Shown: positions 34,690 to 45,770, counted from the first letter of the stretch. The stretch is DNA of 64,000 bases from Gentiana macrophylla (GCA_026214975.1 JAOBSW010000491.1:22456-86455); one strand, 5' to 3'. Numbers and translations are program-made. The notes: a model not told the origin generated them from the sequence alone.

Positions 34690-34998
34690 AAAAAAGAAGG
34701 GGAATGAGGGAGAATGACAGAAAAATTTCATCAATTGAGTAGAAGGTTAGTCTTTTGAAACTTTTGCATAAAAGACAAAACTATTTATTCACTGCCGAAA
34801 GTCACTTCACTGCCGAAATTCACTGTCGAAATTTACTAATTTTCAAAATTCATTGTCGAAATTCACTGATTTTCGGGATTCACTGTCGAAATTCACTGAT
34901 TTCGGGATTCACTGGGGAGATTCACTGATTTTCAGGATTCACTGTTTGTCATTCTCGCTATAAAAATTATACAGTTGTCCTTCTCCCTATAAAAAATA
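34690..34998 (-). repeat. MITE-like repeat, copy B (inverted relative to copy A)
   Basis: Its reverse complement aligns along its length with 22727-23075: TTTTTATAGGGAGAAGGACA at one end, then GACAAACAGTGAATCC, repeated GTGAATTTCGACAGTGAATC words, AAAAGTTTCAAAAGACT and CTACTCAATTGATGAAAT, and finally CATTCTCCCTCATTCCCC. It lies about 120 bp upstream of the alpha/beta-hydrolase exon 1. Confidence 0.75.
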
Positions 34999-35120
34999 GG
35001 ATTAATTCCTTAAAAGTATAGTTTTTTATACTTATTAGTCCCATAAGGACATAAAGGAATCTGTTGGACTTATAAGGACATATTTTATTCAACTTATCTA
35101 ATTTACCCTCTAAGTGAAAA

Positions 35121-35288
35121 ATGTGGCCACCAACGTTTCCTTCATCACCGTCATGGTCTCCGGCGAAACTAGCTAATTCAAGTAACTTCTGCTGCTTCTG
35201 CTCTGCCATTTCGCAAGCGGAGCCACAATCATCTTCCCCAACTCCATCATCTAAATCTATCGCCTATCGCCCTGCCATCATTCTTCCA
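35121..35288 (+). pseudogene. Exon 1 of an alpha/beta-hydrolase (PGAP1-like lipase family) gene
   Basis: The ATG at 35121 opens a 56-codon exon: MWPPTFPSSPSWSP, a Ser-rich N-terminus, then AYRPAIILP, ending exactly at a GTTAAG donor (35289) in phase 0. In this plant family the next residues are GLGNN, and such an exon begins at 46136 (GLRNNTKDYEKLA), also phase 0. The N-terminus could be a plastid transit peptide. Neighbours are copy B of the MITE-like repeat upstream and a PEN-2 exon 160 bp downstream. The gene is broken further on, so I call it a pseudogene. Family recognition rests mainly on exon 2. Confidence 0.65.
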
Positions 35289-35450
35289 GTTAAGCTTTCA
35301 AGTAATCAAGAATCTGTAGTGAGTTGTTTTGGGGATTTTTTTTGCAGTATATTGTTCAATTTTGATTCTTTAGAATTTGGGCACCTGCTCTAGCCCAGTT
35401 GGTTAGCTCAGTAATTGCTGGCCAATACAAATAAGAAAAATTCCACAAAA

Positions 35451-35758
35451 ATGGAGGTTCCAATTGGAGAAAACCCCTTCGATCCCATCAACCACCGCGT
35501 CGTTACTATTCCAATTCCTCCAGCTACCAACGACTCGACAACATCAGTTTCGAGATACGGAAGAGGTCGTGGTGCAAGGCGGTGGCCGACGGTTGATGGA
35601 CCACTTGGGCTTTCTGAGGAGGAATCGATTGGGCAAGCTGAAAAGTTCTTCAAGTTCGGGTTTTGTTTGCTTCCATGGCTTTGGGCTGTCAATTGCTTGT
35701 ATATCTGGCCTGTTCTATCGAAATCCCCTTCAGATTCTCATCCCAAGCTCCGTTACTG
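35451..35758 (+). pseudogene. First exon of a gamma-secretase subunit PEN-2-like gene, without its downstream exon
   Basis: The ATG at 35451 starts MEVPIGENPFDP, followed by a low-complexity stretch and the conserved plant PEN-2 core RRWPTVDGPLGLSEEES, then FGFCLLPWLWAVNCLYIWPV, the first membrane hairpin. The frame loses similarity after PKLRY (about 35757), where GTAATTTTTC could be a donor. The second half of PEN-2 (second membrane segment, SWALTF motif) is not found up to 50370. PEN-2 is a small membrane subunit of the presenilin protease complex. Only about 100 of roughly 140-150 residues are here, and a 10-kb Tat element starts 59 bp further on. It is either a truncated copy or a gene with a very long intron; truncation is more likely. 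Confidence 0.82.
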
Positions 35759-35816
35759 TAATTTTTCTTTCTTTTCCCTCTTTAGTTTTATTATGCATTC
35801 TATTTGGGATTGTGTG

Positions 35817-36342
35817 TGATGATACGAGAATACACACCTCCACGTGGAATTATCTGATTGGTCCATCTGGCATTTGAATAAGTCTGGGCGGCTATCGGCA
35901 TCGGGTCGATGCTAGACGTACCAGTGAAGACCACAGCTCGAGTGAGATTCACCAAGTGTCTGAACTCGAGCGCCCACGTCGGCCGTCTTCGAGTCGATCT
36001 CGACATCGTTAGCGGTGCTCTGGGCCCACATCCCACAGAGTTACTTGGGAAAGGAGGCAAGGCCCATTTAAGGGTATTTATGACAATAACTCCGGCCGCC
36101 CTTAGTTCTAGAGGCGGAAGAAGGACATGTGCCTATAAATACATAGCTCGGGAACTACGTAAGGCTTGATTCTGGACTTTCAGACGAGATACGTAGGCAA
36201 TCCAAGATACATTCTTGGACTCAGCCGTAATACACCAAAAACACCATCTTTTGTTCATATTTAGCCATCTCGATCTCTTACAGCTCATCCTTAGATTACA
36301 CGTGGCCTCAGTTTACCGGTGGTGCGTTATTTAGCACCGTCA
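35817..36342 (+). mobile_element. 5' LTR of the second Tat element
   Basis: 526 bp, from TGATGATACGAG to AGCACCGTCA. A TATA-type box (CCTATAAATA) at about 36131-36140 precedes the leader ACTACGTAAGGCTTGATTC. It directly precedes the primer-binding site. Confidence 0.95.
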
Positions 36343-36361
36343 TTTGGCGCTAGAAGGAGGG
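36343..36361 (+). promoter_or_regulatory. Primer-binding site of the second Tat element
   Basis: TTTGGCGCTAGAAGGAGGG follows the LTR end directly. A TGGCGC-type start is usual for Tat/Athila elements. I do not assign the tRNA. Confidence 0.7.
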
Positions 36362-36393
36362 CCTTCTACCGGTGAGTTGGTAAAGAGATTGCA

Positions 36394-37927
36394 ATGGTGC
36401 CGCCAGCGAGGAAGAAACCGACGAACAGCAAGAACATACAGATCGAAGAGCACACGGATATAGATCCAGCGGGGGTTCCCTCACAAGTTCAAGAAGTCCC
36501 CACTGGATCTAGACCCGCAGTTGCAGATCCTCCCAGGCCTCAGCTTCCCACGCCTACAAGGCGTGGCGGACCACTTGGCATCTTTGGATGAGGGCGCGCC
36601 TTGAAGAGGGTGGTAGCCTCGGCATTTATAGGTAAGGAATGCAATCCCTCGTTGAACACCGGTTAGACCCTCCAGTCGTAAGGAGATTGATAATGCTAAG
36701 GGAAAGAGGCTGTTGGGGTTGAAGAGGAGTGTGAGGAAAGCGCGATTGAAATCGGCGTGACTAACGCCATAAACGCCCTGAGCAAGAAAAGCTTCGGTGG
36801 CGGTCGAGGATAGCATCCAAGCGAGTTCAACCGCATTGTGGGGAAAGATCAACCCACCGAATGGCTTGAGTCGCCATTTAGTCCCGAGATCGAAATATAT
36901 ACGATGCCCGAATCCTTTAAGCCGCCAAAGATGGAGCCCTATGGACGGTACTACGGACCCAGAGGACCATCTATATCGATACATATCTTTGATGAGGTTG
37001 AGAAAGCGCCAATGACGCCATGAAGTGTCGAGCTTTTGATACGTTGCTCACAGTCGAGCTCGGGAGTGGTTTCATAAGCTACGTCCCGGATCGATCTCTA
37101 GCTTTCTGATTGGGACAAAATTTCGAGACGCTTTCATTGGGAACAAGAAGTTCCATCTTAGTGCTACCCACCTTATGAACATCAAGCAGGAAAAAGGGAA
37201 TCTACTATCGACTTCATGAGGCGTTTCAACCTTGAAGCCATGAAAGTGCATAATGCCGGTGATGCGCCGCAAGTTAATGCCTTTGTGGGAGGTGCGGAAT
37301 ATGAAGTTGTATGATAAGCTATCCAAGAAAATGCCGCATGATATGGATGAATGTGTGAACATAGTCCATAGATTACGCCAAGGTGAAGAAGCGGTGCGCC
37401 GCACACCATTTCACTTGGCCTCGGCTAGAGAGCGACTCGAAGCCGAACAAGGGTCACCTAGGGGTCGGAATGAAGAAAGCAAGTCCAACGTCTTTGATCG
37501 ATCGGCGACTCCGATATCGGATCGGTTGGGAAAGAAAGGAAATTTAAAAGACCGAGACTTTATCCCCCTCAACCGATCTCGGGGGGAGGTATTGGCAATC
37601 ATGATCAAGAAGAACATCGCTAGGACACCTAAGCCGATGTCTCAAGATCCGGAGAAAAGGAAAAATACTCACAAGTATTGTGACTATCATAAAGATGTGG
37701 GGCACGACACGGAGGAATGCTTTGATTTGAAGAGGGATATCGACGCCTGTATCCAAGAGGGTCGATTGGATGAAGTCGTTGACAGGTCAGAAAAAGACGA
37801 GCCGAAGGGCCGCCGGGAGTACAAGAGAAAGAGCTACAACGGAAAGAAAGATCGGTCTCCACGTCGAGATAATCGGAATCGGGCGGAAAGGTCATCGACC
37901 CAACATACGAGACAATCGCCGAGATGA
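36394..37927 (+). pseudogene. Tat gag (broken)
   Basis: The ATG at 36394 opens a Pro/Lys-rich N-terminus of 65 codons to a TGA at 36589. Further on, PEDHLYRYI and SPEIEIYTMPESFKPPKMEP lie in different frames (36840-37000). From about 37160 the capsid is readable, and it is open from 37253 to 37927. It includes MPHDMDECVNIVHRLRQGEE and the nucleocapsid motif KYCDYHKDVGHDTEECFDLK (37672-37731), a C-x2-H-type knuckle characteristic of Tat gag, then a basic RNA-binding tail. Gag would coat the RNA. A second region of odd sequence at 36600-36830 fits no gag and may be a small insertion. Confidence 0.8.
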
Positions 37928-39480
37928 CCGTCAAGAAATTGAACCGAGATCCTCATCGAGATAATCGTGCCGGATATGAGCGTTAACACAATCGTGGCGA
38001 GCATGAGTCGGATCGACCTCGATCAAGTCGGCACTTTCCTCGACGGGACGAGAGAGTCAAAAAGATCAAGGTTGACAACGGAAGTAGGTTACGGACCCAA
38101 GGACGATGTTCCGAGTTCCCACGATCATAGCGAGGATTGGTGATCGAGGCGATAATAAGCGGTGGGTCGAGTAAAAGAGTTTGTGTCGGCGAAGTGGAAG
38201 CGCCCGTTAATATCCTTTATTATTCGGCGTTTAGGGCCATGAGGTTGAAAGATGAAGATATCATTCCGTTATCTACCCCTCTTTTGGATTTACAGGCAGC
38301 CATCCACCCCGTCGGGTCGATCGATTTGTTAACGACGGTCGGAGATGGAGAAAAGGCGGACGATGGAAATGACCTATGTCGTAGTTAAGGCCCCAGTGGT
38401 ACAACGCGATATTGGGTCGACCCGGCTTTATATGATCTCGAGCTATTATCTCGACTTTCCACAATGACATGAAGTTTCCCACTGGTGCACGGTACCCATG
38501 AGGTCAAGGGAGACGTTGAGGTAGCCGGAATTGTAGCTTGGTTACGATCAAAGGAAAAGGAGTTGGGCAAGTGCTAGTTGAGGAGTTGATACCGAGGAAG
38601 AGGAAGATCGGCTGGGTTTCGCCGACCCGACCGAGGAAGTCCGAGTTTGGAAGGAGGAAGGAGGTCAAAGGGTCCGGATCGGGAAGTGGATGCCACACCC
38701 GACATGAGAGCCTTGGTCGACCTCCTGGTTGAGTTTCGAGGCGTTTTTGCGTGGAAGGCGGATGACATGCCTGGCCTATCGGCGGATATAGCTATGCACC
38801 GGCTTAACGTCGATTCCAAAAAAAGCCAATACGGCAAAATAAGAGAAATCTTGCACTGATAGAAAAGAGGCTGTGAAGAAGGAAGTCGACAAGTTGCTCG
38901 CTGCGGGGATCGTGAAAGAGGTATTTTATCCGGATTGGTTGGCCAACCCAGTGTTAGTTAAAAAGCCAGATCAGAGCTGGCGAATGTGTGTCGACTTTAC
39001 AGATCTTAACAAGGCATGTCCCAAGGATTCTTACCCGCTACCGAAGATTGACCAGTTAGTCGACTCGACACTGGGCTTCGAGGTATTCGGGTTCCTCGAT
39101 GCGTACAGGGGTTATTATCAGATCTTTATGGACCCACAGGACTCGGAAAAAACCTCTTTTATCACAGAGTTTGGCACGTTTTGCTTTGTTACGATGCCGT
39201 TTGGGCTTAAGAATGCAGGGGCTACTTATCAACGGGCCGTCAACAAAATTTTCAAGAGGCGAGATAGGTCGAGAATATGGAGGTTTGTGTGGATGATTTA
39301 TTGATCAAGAGCAAGTCCTTGGGGACAGTTTCTTGTCGATGTGAGGAAGTTTTAGTATTGCGGCGGCAAAAATGAAGCTCAACCCAAAGAAATGCACATT
39401 CGGAGTTCGATCAGGAAATTTCTAGGATACATGATATCGAGAGATGGGATCCGAGCTAACCTGAGATAAAATTAAGGCTC
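37928..39480 (+). pseudogene. Tat protease and reverse transcriptase (frameshifted)
   Basis: Protease-type sequence is seen at 38137-38388 (PVNILYYSAFRAMRLKDEDI, with GGSS before it in place of the usual DGGSS/DTGAS context). The RT begins with a VFAWKADDMPGLSADIAMH stretch (about 38740-38800) and is open at 38873-39304. It shows WRMCVDFTDLNKACPKDSYP, the catalytic Asp in FGFLDAYRGYYQI, FCFVTMPFGLKNAGATYQR and, one frame away after 39270, VCVDDLLIKSK (the YVDD-type box, with Cys in place of Tyr). The frameshift immediately before the active site inactivates it. RT would copy the element's RNA. Confidence 0.85.
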
Positions 39481-40062
39481 TCAAAGCATGCCCACACCTC
39501 GGAATGTCAAAGAGGTGCAAAGGTTGGCAGTCGGATGGCGGCTCTCAACCGTTTTACTCGCCGATATCGGCGCGAAGAGCTCTACCTTTCTTCAAGATTA
39601 CGAAAAAGCTAGTCCGTTCAGTGGGACGGGAGTGTCGGCGTTTGACGATTTGAAAGAATATTTATCTCGATTTGCCAACCCCGTCCTCACCTCGAGATGG
39701 AAAGCTCTTGGTTTATCTAGCGATCATGCGAGGAAGCGTAAGCGCTGTCTTAGTTCGAGAAGGAGACCAGGGACAAATCCCGGTCTATTTTGTCGCCAAA
39801 GCCTACAGGTGCGAGAGATCGAGATATACCCTGCGGAGAAGTTAGTGGCGAGTTTAGTTCATGCGTCGAGGAAGTTGAAGCCATACTTCCAAGCACATCC
39901 TATTGCCGTGGTTTCTTGACCAACCGTTAAAACAAATTTTGGCAAAGCCCGAGACATCGGGTCGATTAACCAAGTGGGTTGTCGAGCTAGCGGAATACGA
40001 CATAGAGTTTCTACCTCGACGACCATCAAGGGTCAAGCTCGGTGACTTCTTAGCGTGAAGGG
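39481..40062 (+). pseudogene. Tat RT thumb/connection region (broken)
   Basis: The frame from 39488 gives MPTPRNVKEVQRL, then drifts into nonsense before recovering KLVASLVHASRKLKPYFQAH (about 39840-39900), which matches the tether region before RNase H. Frameshifts occur near 39530 and 39920. Confidence 0.65.
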
Positions 40063-41451
40063 TTGTCGATTCAGTTAGAGCAAGGAAAACAGTCATCAGA
40101 GGAGCAGTGGACACTCCACGTCGATGGTGCCTCGAGTAAAGAGGGGGCTGGAGCTGGTTTACTGCTAGTTAGTCCGAAAGGAGAAGAGTTTCCGTATGCA
40201 CTTCGGTTCGAGTTCAAGGCTACGAACAACGAAGCCGAATATGAGGCCCTAATTACAGGTTTAAAGCTAGCATCGAAGTTGGGAGTCGAGAATCTTCTGG
40301 TATACAGCGACTCTCAACTCGTGGTAAATCACGTTCGGGGAGAGTATGAAGCTAAAGAAGAATCAATGAAAAGCTATCTAAAGGTTGTTCAGGGGTTAAT
40401 GTCGAAATTCAAGACGATCCTAGTCGAACAGGTACCTCGGAGTGAGAACAAGCGAGCCGATGCGTTGTCTAAGCTCGCGTCGAATTTCAAATCAAAGAGG
40501 AAAGTTCTGGTTGAGATGCTAGCGGAATGGAGCTATAACGAGGTCGACGTGCAGTCCGTGGTTCAAGGATCGACCTGGATGGACCCTATAGCACTATTCT
40601 TGAAAGATGGAATGCTCCCCACCGATAAATCTCAGGCCAGGAAAATCCGACTTCAAGCCTCCAGGTACGCTCTTTTCGATTATGTGCTTTATCGAAAATC
40701 ATTTGTAATCCCTTGGATGCGATGTGCATCGGAAGAAGAGGGGGCTTATCTGCTCGAAGAGATACACCGAGGAGTCTGTGGTAATCATTGCGGAGCTCGA
40801 ATGTTGGCAAGGAAGTGCAAACTGGCAGGATATTTCTGGCCGTCAATGCAAAAAGATGCGAGTCGATTGGTAATGAGTTGCAGAGCCTGCCAGGTACACG
40901 ACGTGGTAACTCATCAGCAAGCACGAGAAATGAATGCCATCGAGTCTGTATGGCCGTTCGATGAATGGGGAGTCGATATAGTCGGACCTCTACCTCGAGC
41001 TCCGGGGAATTTCAAGTACGTCGTCGTTGCGGTTGATTATTTTACTAAATGGGTCGAGGCCAAAGCTCTTACTGACATCAGGGCCCAGACCATCAAAAAA
41101 TTTCTATGGGAGAATATTTTGTGTAGGTTCGGAATTCCGAAGTATCTGGTCTCGGACAACGGGACTCAGTTTCTTGATGATAGAGTGCAGAATTGGTTGA
41201 AAGAATTCAGGATCGAGCACAGAACGACGTCAGTGGCCCGACCTCAGTCTAATGGACAGGTCGAGCAGACAAACAGGCAGATCAAGTTTGGATTGAAGAA
41301 GCGATTGGAAGATGAAGGCCGAGATTGGGCAGCTCAGTTACCCAGTATATTATGGTCATATCGCACAGCACCCAACTCAGCAACCCAAGAAACTCCTTTT
41401 GCCATGGCCTATGGATGTGAAGGCTGTGATACTGCGCAGAGATCGGACTAG
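40063..41451 (+). CDS. Tat RNase H and integrase, long intact reading frame (462 codons)
   Basis: The RNase H starts WTLHVDGASSKEGAGAGLLL, with NNEAEYEALITGL, VYSDSQLVVNHV and NKRADALSKLAS, all in order. The integrase zinc site follows (HRGVCGNHCGARML ... CRACQVH). Then comes the rve core with GVDIVGPLPRA, SDNGTQF and NGQVEQTNRQ, so all three catalytic acidic residues are present. The domain ends near ETPFAMAYG, where a short frameshift leads to a stop. This is the best-preserved reading frame among the window's retroelements. In the element it is part of a polyprotein, and the ATG at the start is not meaningful. RNase H removes RNA from the hybrid; integrase joins cDNA to the host. Confidence 0.88.
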   Translation: MSIQLEQGKQSSEEQWTLHVDGASSKEGAGAGLLLVSPKGEEFPYALRFEFKATNNEAEYEALITGLKLASKLGVENLLVYSDSQLVVNHVRGEYEAKEESMKSYLKVVQGLMSKFKTILVEQVPRSENKRADALSKLASNFKSKRKVLVEMLAEWSYNEVDVQSVVQGSTWMDPIALFLKDGMLPTDKSQARKIRLQASRYALFDYVLYRKSFVIPWMRCASEEEGAYLLEEIHRGVCGNHCGARMLARKCKLAGYFWPSMQKDASRLVMSCRACQVHDVVTHQQAREMNAIESVWPFDEWGVDIVGPLPRAPGNFKYVVVAVDYFTKWVEAKALTDIRAQTIKKFLWENILCRFGIPKYLVSDNGTQFLDDRVQNWLKEFRIEHRTTSVARPQSNGQVEQTNRQIKFGLKKRLEDEGRDWAAQLPSILWSYRTAPNSATQETPFAMAYGCEGCDTAQRSD

Positions 41452-41737
41452 CATCGCCTCGGGTTTTAGCTTATAATGTCGAAACTAATCTTTGCCGATC
41501 TAAGAGAAGAAAAAGACAATGTCGAAGAGAAGAGGAAATGGCGGCGATCGGATGGCGGTTATAAAGAAAGATTGCTCAAGATTACAACGCGAGGTGAAAT
41601 ACAAATACTTCCAAGTAGGAGACCTCGTATTGAGAAAAAATGAAGCCAGCAAACAGGACCCAATAGGCAAGCTCGAGCCGAATTGGGAAGGTCCGTATAA
41701 AATCTTGAAAGTGCACCCTAAGGGTCATATCGATTAA
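41452..41737 (+). pseudogene. Tat integrase C-terminal domain (separated by a frameshift)
   Basis: The frame at 41519-41737 contains VKYKYFQVGDLVLRKNEASK and LEPNWEGPYKILKVHPKGHI, the GPY/F-like C-terminal DNA-binding module of Tat integrases. Frame shifts near 41430 and 41735 separate it from the core and from the last residues (VPRTWHVTNL-like, about 41758-41790). Confidence 0.8.
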
Positions 41738-42024
41738 GGCGAGTCGGATGGAAGCACAGTTCCTCGAACTTGGCATGTCACCAACCTCTCGAAAGTATTA
41801 TGTTTAAATTATTTCTTATTCTCATGACTTTTGCGATTCTACCTTCATCGGTTATAGCAGTCGATATGACATTGTATTGCGATTCCTTTTATAAAGCATG
41901 CTTTCTTTTCCTTTTAATTACGCTACATGTGCAAGACCGTATGAAAAAGCAAAAGGGGGCAAATGAAAAAGCGCAACAATCGACCGAGACATCAATTCTC
42001 CGACCCGAACAACTCGGCACTGTA

Positions 42025-42303
42025 TAGTGAATAAAGCCAAGTCACTGACAACGCTTATATCACTCCCGACATGCCAGTAAGCCACGATGCTAAGCAGTCG
42101 GCGGATTTAAAACAAAATAGTGAATAAAGCCAAGTCACTGACAACGCTTATATCACTCCCGACATGCCAGTAAGCCACGATGCTAAGCAGTCGGCGGATT
42201 TAAAACAAAATAGTGAATAAAGCCAAGTCACTGACAATGCTTATATCCCTTCCGACACGCCAGTAAGCCACGATGCTAAGCAGTCGGCGGATCCCACGAT
42301 GGA
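42025..42303. repeat. 93-bp tandem repeat (three units) in the second Tat element
   Basis: TAGTGAATAAAGCCAAGTCA starts at 42025, 42118 and 42211. The first two units are nearly identical and the third has a few changes before passing into GGATCCCACG. It lies between pol and the antisense ORF. A pair of AATTAAGTCC-GGACTACACCC phrases follows at about 42480-42555. Confidence 0.92.
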
Positions 42304-42756
42304 TCCTTAACTCGGCTCGATCATAAGCACCACGATGTGCCCGATCAAAAGCAAAATAGTCGAATCGAGCTCCGACCAAAAAGCCAAGTCAAGCCAACAA
42401 GGCAACACAATGCTAGGTCGACTCATACTCAAGTGTACCAGGAGTCATGAACTCCTACTACACTTCGAGGGGCCAGCAGGGGAATTAAGTCCGAAGGACT
42501 ACACCCCATAAGGCAACATTTTCAAGGGAATTAAGTCCAAAAGGACTACACCCTAAACAAACGATCAACAAGAAACAAAAGACATTCAGTGAAAAGCATA
42601 GTGATGATTCAAATTCAAAGATCAAAATGCAAATTAAAATGTCAGGTCTATGGGATCGAAATGACCAAATACAAGTTTAGACAAATAAAAGCGTAAATGT
42701 TATTACAACCAGATCGAATAAGAAAAGTTCAATAAAAATGCGACAAGGGAAGAGCA

Positions 42757-44818
42757 TCAGGCAGAAGGCTGGTTTGAAGTCGAAGCATCGGGATCGACCT
42801 GTTCATCCAACTCGGCGTTCCCTTCACCGGCTCCCTCCAGGGCTGGGACCACGTACTTGTTATAGAGAGACACGCCAGCCTTGAAATCGGTGATGTATCG
42901 GCCATATCGGGGAATGGACTCTGGGTCATATAAATAGGCTTTGCCGATGCTCTTGACCTCGAAGTCAGGGACGACCATCTTGACTTCGTCGGTCGTTCGA
43001 GAATCCTCCAAGACTCATCGAAGCGCCAGTCGTTATCAAACTCGCCGACGTCAGAAATCCTTCTTAGTCGCTTTCAAGCGGTCGTGAAGCTATCGACCTC
43101 GAAAGTGAAGATCGTCTCGAGCCTTGGTAGAGGCAGCCACTCGGCTCGGTTTGATCCGGCTCGACTTTACCGCCGCCATTTCAAGATCTCTAGCGAGATG
43201 TGTCTTCGTGCCTTAGAGAGATCCGACTCGATTTGGCGTCTATCGTCCAACTTATTGGCTTTAGCTTTGACTTTCGAGATCCGATGTCGACTTAGCAATT
43301 GTCTCCTTCTGCTCCTCTAAAGCTGCCGAGGGAGACTCGATTCTATTTAACGCCACTTTCGCGGCCAGACGAGTCTGCAAAAAAGTGAAACATTGTTAAC
43401 TTCGAAGTCAGACAAAACCTTGAAGATACAAGGAAATAAAAGAAGACTCACAACTCGTTGACTCTTCACGATAAGGTCGTGTAGCTCCTCTGGAGTCATG
43501 CCCTCCATCTCTGCTACGTTCATCCCGGGGATCGCCTCAGTAGAATTTGGTGGAGCAAGGTTACGGGTCTCCTTCCCGACCCCATATCTCACCTCGGATG
43601 TTTTATGGCGTTTTCTCGAGACGAAGTCACCTTCGGTCAGCTCTACCACATTAGCCTCGTCAGGCTGACTCCTTAAGATCTCAGATGTCGGGGCAGGAGT
43701 AGAAGAACGAGTCGTACCCCTTTGTCCGCCGGATGTACCCGAGGAAGGTTTCTTCGACTTGATGCCAGCCATTTCCTGGATTGTGCGAGGATCTACCTTT
43801 TTAGGGTCGGGCATATTTCCAACTACCTCTAGCCTTGCAAAGTGTTCCACTGCGAACAAGAGATAGGTCGACGTTAAAACAGCATTAAAAATCTAGAAAA
43901 TACAAGTACAACAGTTCAACGAGCGAATCGATCGCTACGCCAAAAACTCGAACGTCCTCATCGAGTTCCAGATAAGCGCCTGGACCTGCCGTCTCGATGT
44001 CAGCAAACGGATATAGAGAATGTAGGTTCCGAGTCGCAACATCGGGATGAGCACACTCGATGGTCGCACACTCGCTGGGAACATCCGATTTGAGCCGATC
44101 ATGCCATTTTTGCGGCCTTTGGAACCAAGTATGTATGTCGATATCAATCAGACCATGTCGAATAAAGAAAAAGTTGGGTTTCGATGCATGATGAGACGAG
44201 ATCACCTTCCTCACGAACTCCGATGCCAGAGGACGCTTCAAATGTATACCATCCCACGCCCCGCAAACTCGCCAAGGCAAAAATCGACGGAATAGTCGAA
44301 CCGAGAATTCAACCTTGGCGATTCGACGCCAGCCGTGAAACCCATTACGCTCCTGATCCCATTGGGAGCGAGCTGGGTGATGCAGATCTTGTAGTGTTGA
44401 AGGACGGCGATTAGACACGGGTCGAAGGGAATCTTAATCCTCTCTCAATTGCGCCTCGTATATGGCATGTAACCCAAGGGAGGGTCGATGCGAACTGGTA
44501 TCGATCGTGTGACACTTTAATGTGGTCAGACGAGTAGGGGATTCCATATCTCGAACAGATCGCCTTGGCTTTCTCTTGCGTCAGATTTGACACACATCCA
44601 TACGGTCCCTGGCCCTGCATTCTGGTTTTGCGCTTGGCAACAGGTCGAGAAGATCCAACGGGTCGAGGAGATGTCTCCTGCTCTCCCTCCTTTTCTTCTT
44701 CTCCGACTGCTCTCTCACCGGAAGCGGTTGGATTCTCAGAAATTGTTTCCTCCGTCGATTCTACCTCAGTTTCAACAATCTCCTCTCTATTTTGGGAGTC
44801 ACTATCGCTGCTAGACAT
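42757..44818 (-). pseudogene. Antisense ORF of the second Tat element
   Basis: Read from the ATG at 44818, the N-terminus is Ser/Asp/Glu-rich (MSSSDSDSQNREEIVETEV), followed by a basic patch (VAKRKTRMQGQ) and GPYGCVSNLTQEKAKAICSR. A globular segment follows at 44418-43885 and a Ser/Thr-rich linker with SKKPSSGTSGGQRGTT (43800-43700). The last part (43011-42757) ends KYVVPALEGAGEGNAELDE and NQPSA-stop. Frameshifts near 44410, 43880 and 43340 split it. Its position and strand match the antisense ORF of the first Tat element. Such ORFs are a known feature of the lineage and their role is unknown. A promoter reading left from near 44850 must exist if it is expressed. Confidence 0.65.
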
Positions 44819-45242
44819 GGGCTTAAGGAGAAGATGCAAGAAATAAAAATAAGAAGGAGAATTTAAGTGAATTTAGGGCTTACTTGAACTTTCGGCTAAG
44901 AAACTGAAACTCGCTGAAGATTATAATGACGAATGAGAAACGTCAAGCTCTTGGACTCCTTTTATGCGTGTGAATTTTGCAAATGATTTGAAAGGGTGGA
45001 GATTGTGGGCAGTTATAGAATACATAACGTGAGAATCAAGGGTAGTGGACCGCATAAACGCGCCGTTTCTGCACCCATTAATGTTAGTACTGATGATGAC
45101 GTCATCTACGGACGACTAGATCGGGTAGATAGGACATTTGCGTCCCGCCTAAAGAAGACCACGTGTCGAGAGAGTTATTTAAATTTTCGAGATCCGATCT
45201 CAAAGCACTCGAGATGAGCTTCACTCCTATCTCGGGGGCTTA

Positions 45243-45770
45243 TGATGATACGAGAATACACACCTCCACGTGGAATTATCTGATTGGTCCATCTGGCATT
45301 TGAATAAGTCGGGCGGCTATCGGCATCGGGTCGATGCTTCGCGTATCGAGTGAAGACCACGGCGAGTGAGATTCACCAAGTGTATCGAACTCGAGCGCCC
45401 ACGTCGGCCGTCTTCGAGTCGATCTCGAGATACGTTAGCGCTGCTCGGGCCCACATCCCACAAGGTTACTTGGGAAAGGAGGCAAGGCCCATTTGGGGGT
45501 ATTTATGACAATAACTCCGGCCGCCCTTAGTTAGTAGGCGTAGAAGAAGGACATGTGCCTATAAATACATAGCTCCGGGAACTACGTAAGGCTTGATTCT
45601 GGACTTTCGAGACGGAGATCGTAGGCAATCCAAGATACATTCTTGGACTCACCGTAATACACCAAAAACACCATCTTTTGTTCATATTTAGCCATCTCGA
45701 TCTCTTACAATTTCATCCTTAGATTACACACGTGCTCGGTTTACCGGTGGTGCGTTATTTAGCACCGTCA
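45243..45770 (+). mobile_element. 3' LTR of the second Tat element
   Basis: 528 bp, from TGATGATACGAG to AGCACCGTCA, preceded by a purine-rich tract (CTCGGGGGCTTA, about 45230-45241). It matches 35817-36342 with scattered substitutions and small indels. Confidence 0.95.

Larger units (their letters stand above)
35817..45770 (+). mobile_element. Complete Tat-lineage Ty3/gypsy element (9954 bp)
   Basis: Two LTRs of 526 and 528 bp bound it, with a perfect 5-bp duplication GTGTG (35812-35816 and 45771-45775). The order is LTR, primer-binding site, gag, protease, RT, RNase H, integrase, 93-bp repeats, antisense ORF, polypurine tract, LTR. The LTRs look roughly 95% identical by eye, so insertion is fairly recent, yet gag and RT carry frameshifts and stops. 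It sits inside the split alpha/beta-hydrolase/PEN-2 region. Confidence 0.95.

Noticed and set aside
35385..35420. tRNA or SINE A-box-like TAGCCCAGTTGGTTAG just upstream of the PEN-2 exon
   Set aside because: No B box, no cloverleaf and no A-run follow; too short to support.
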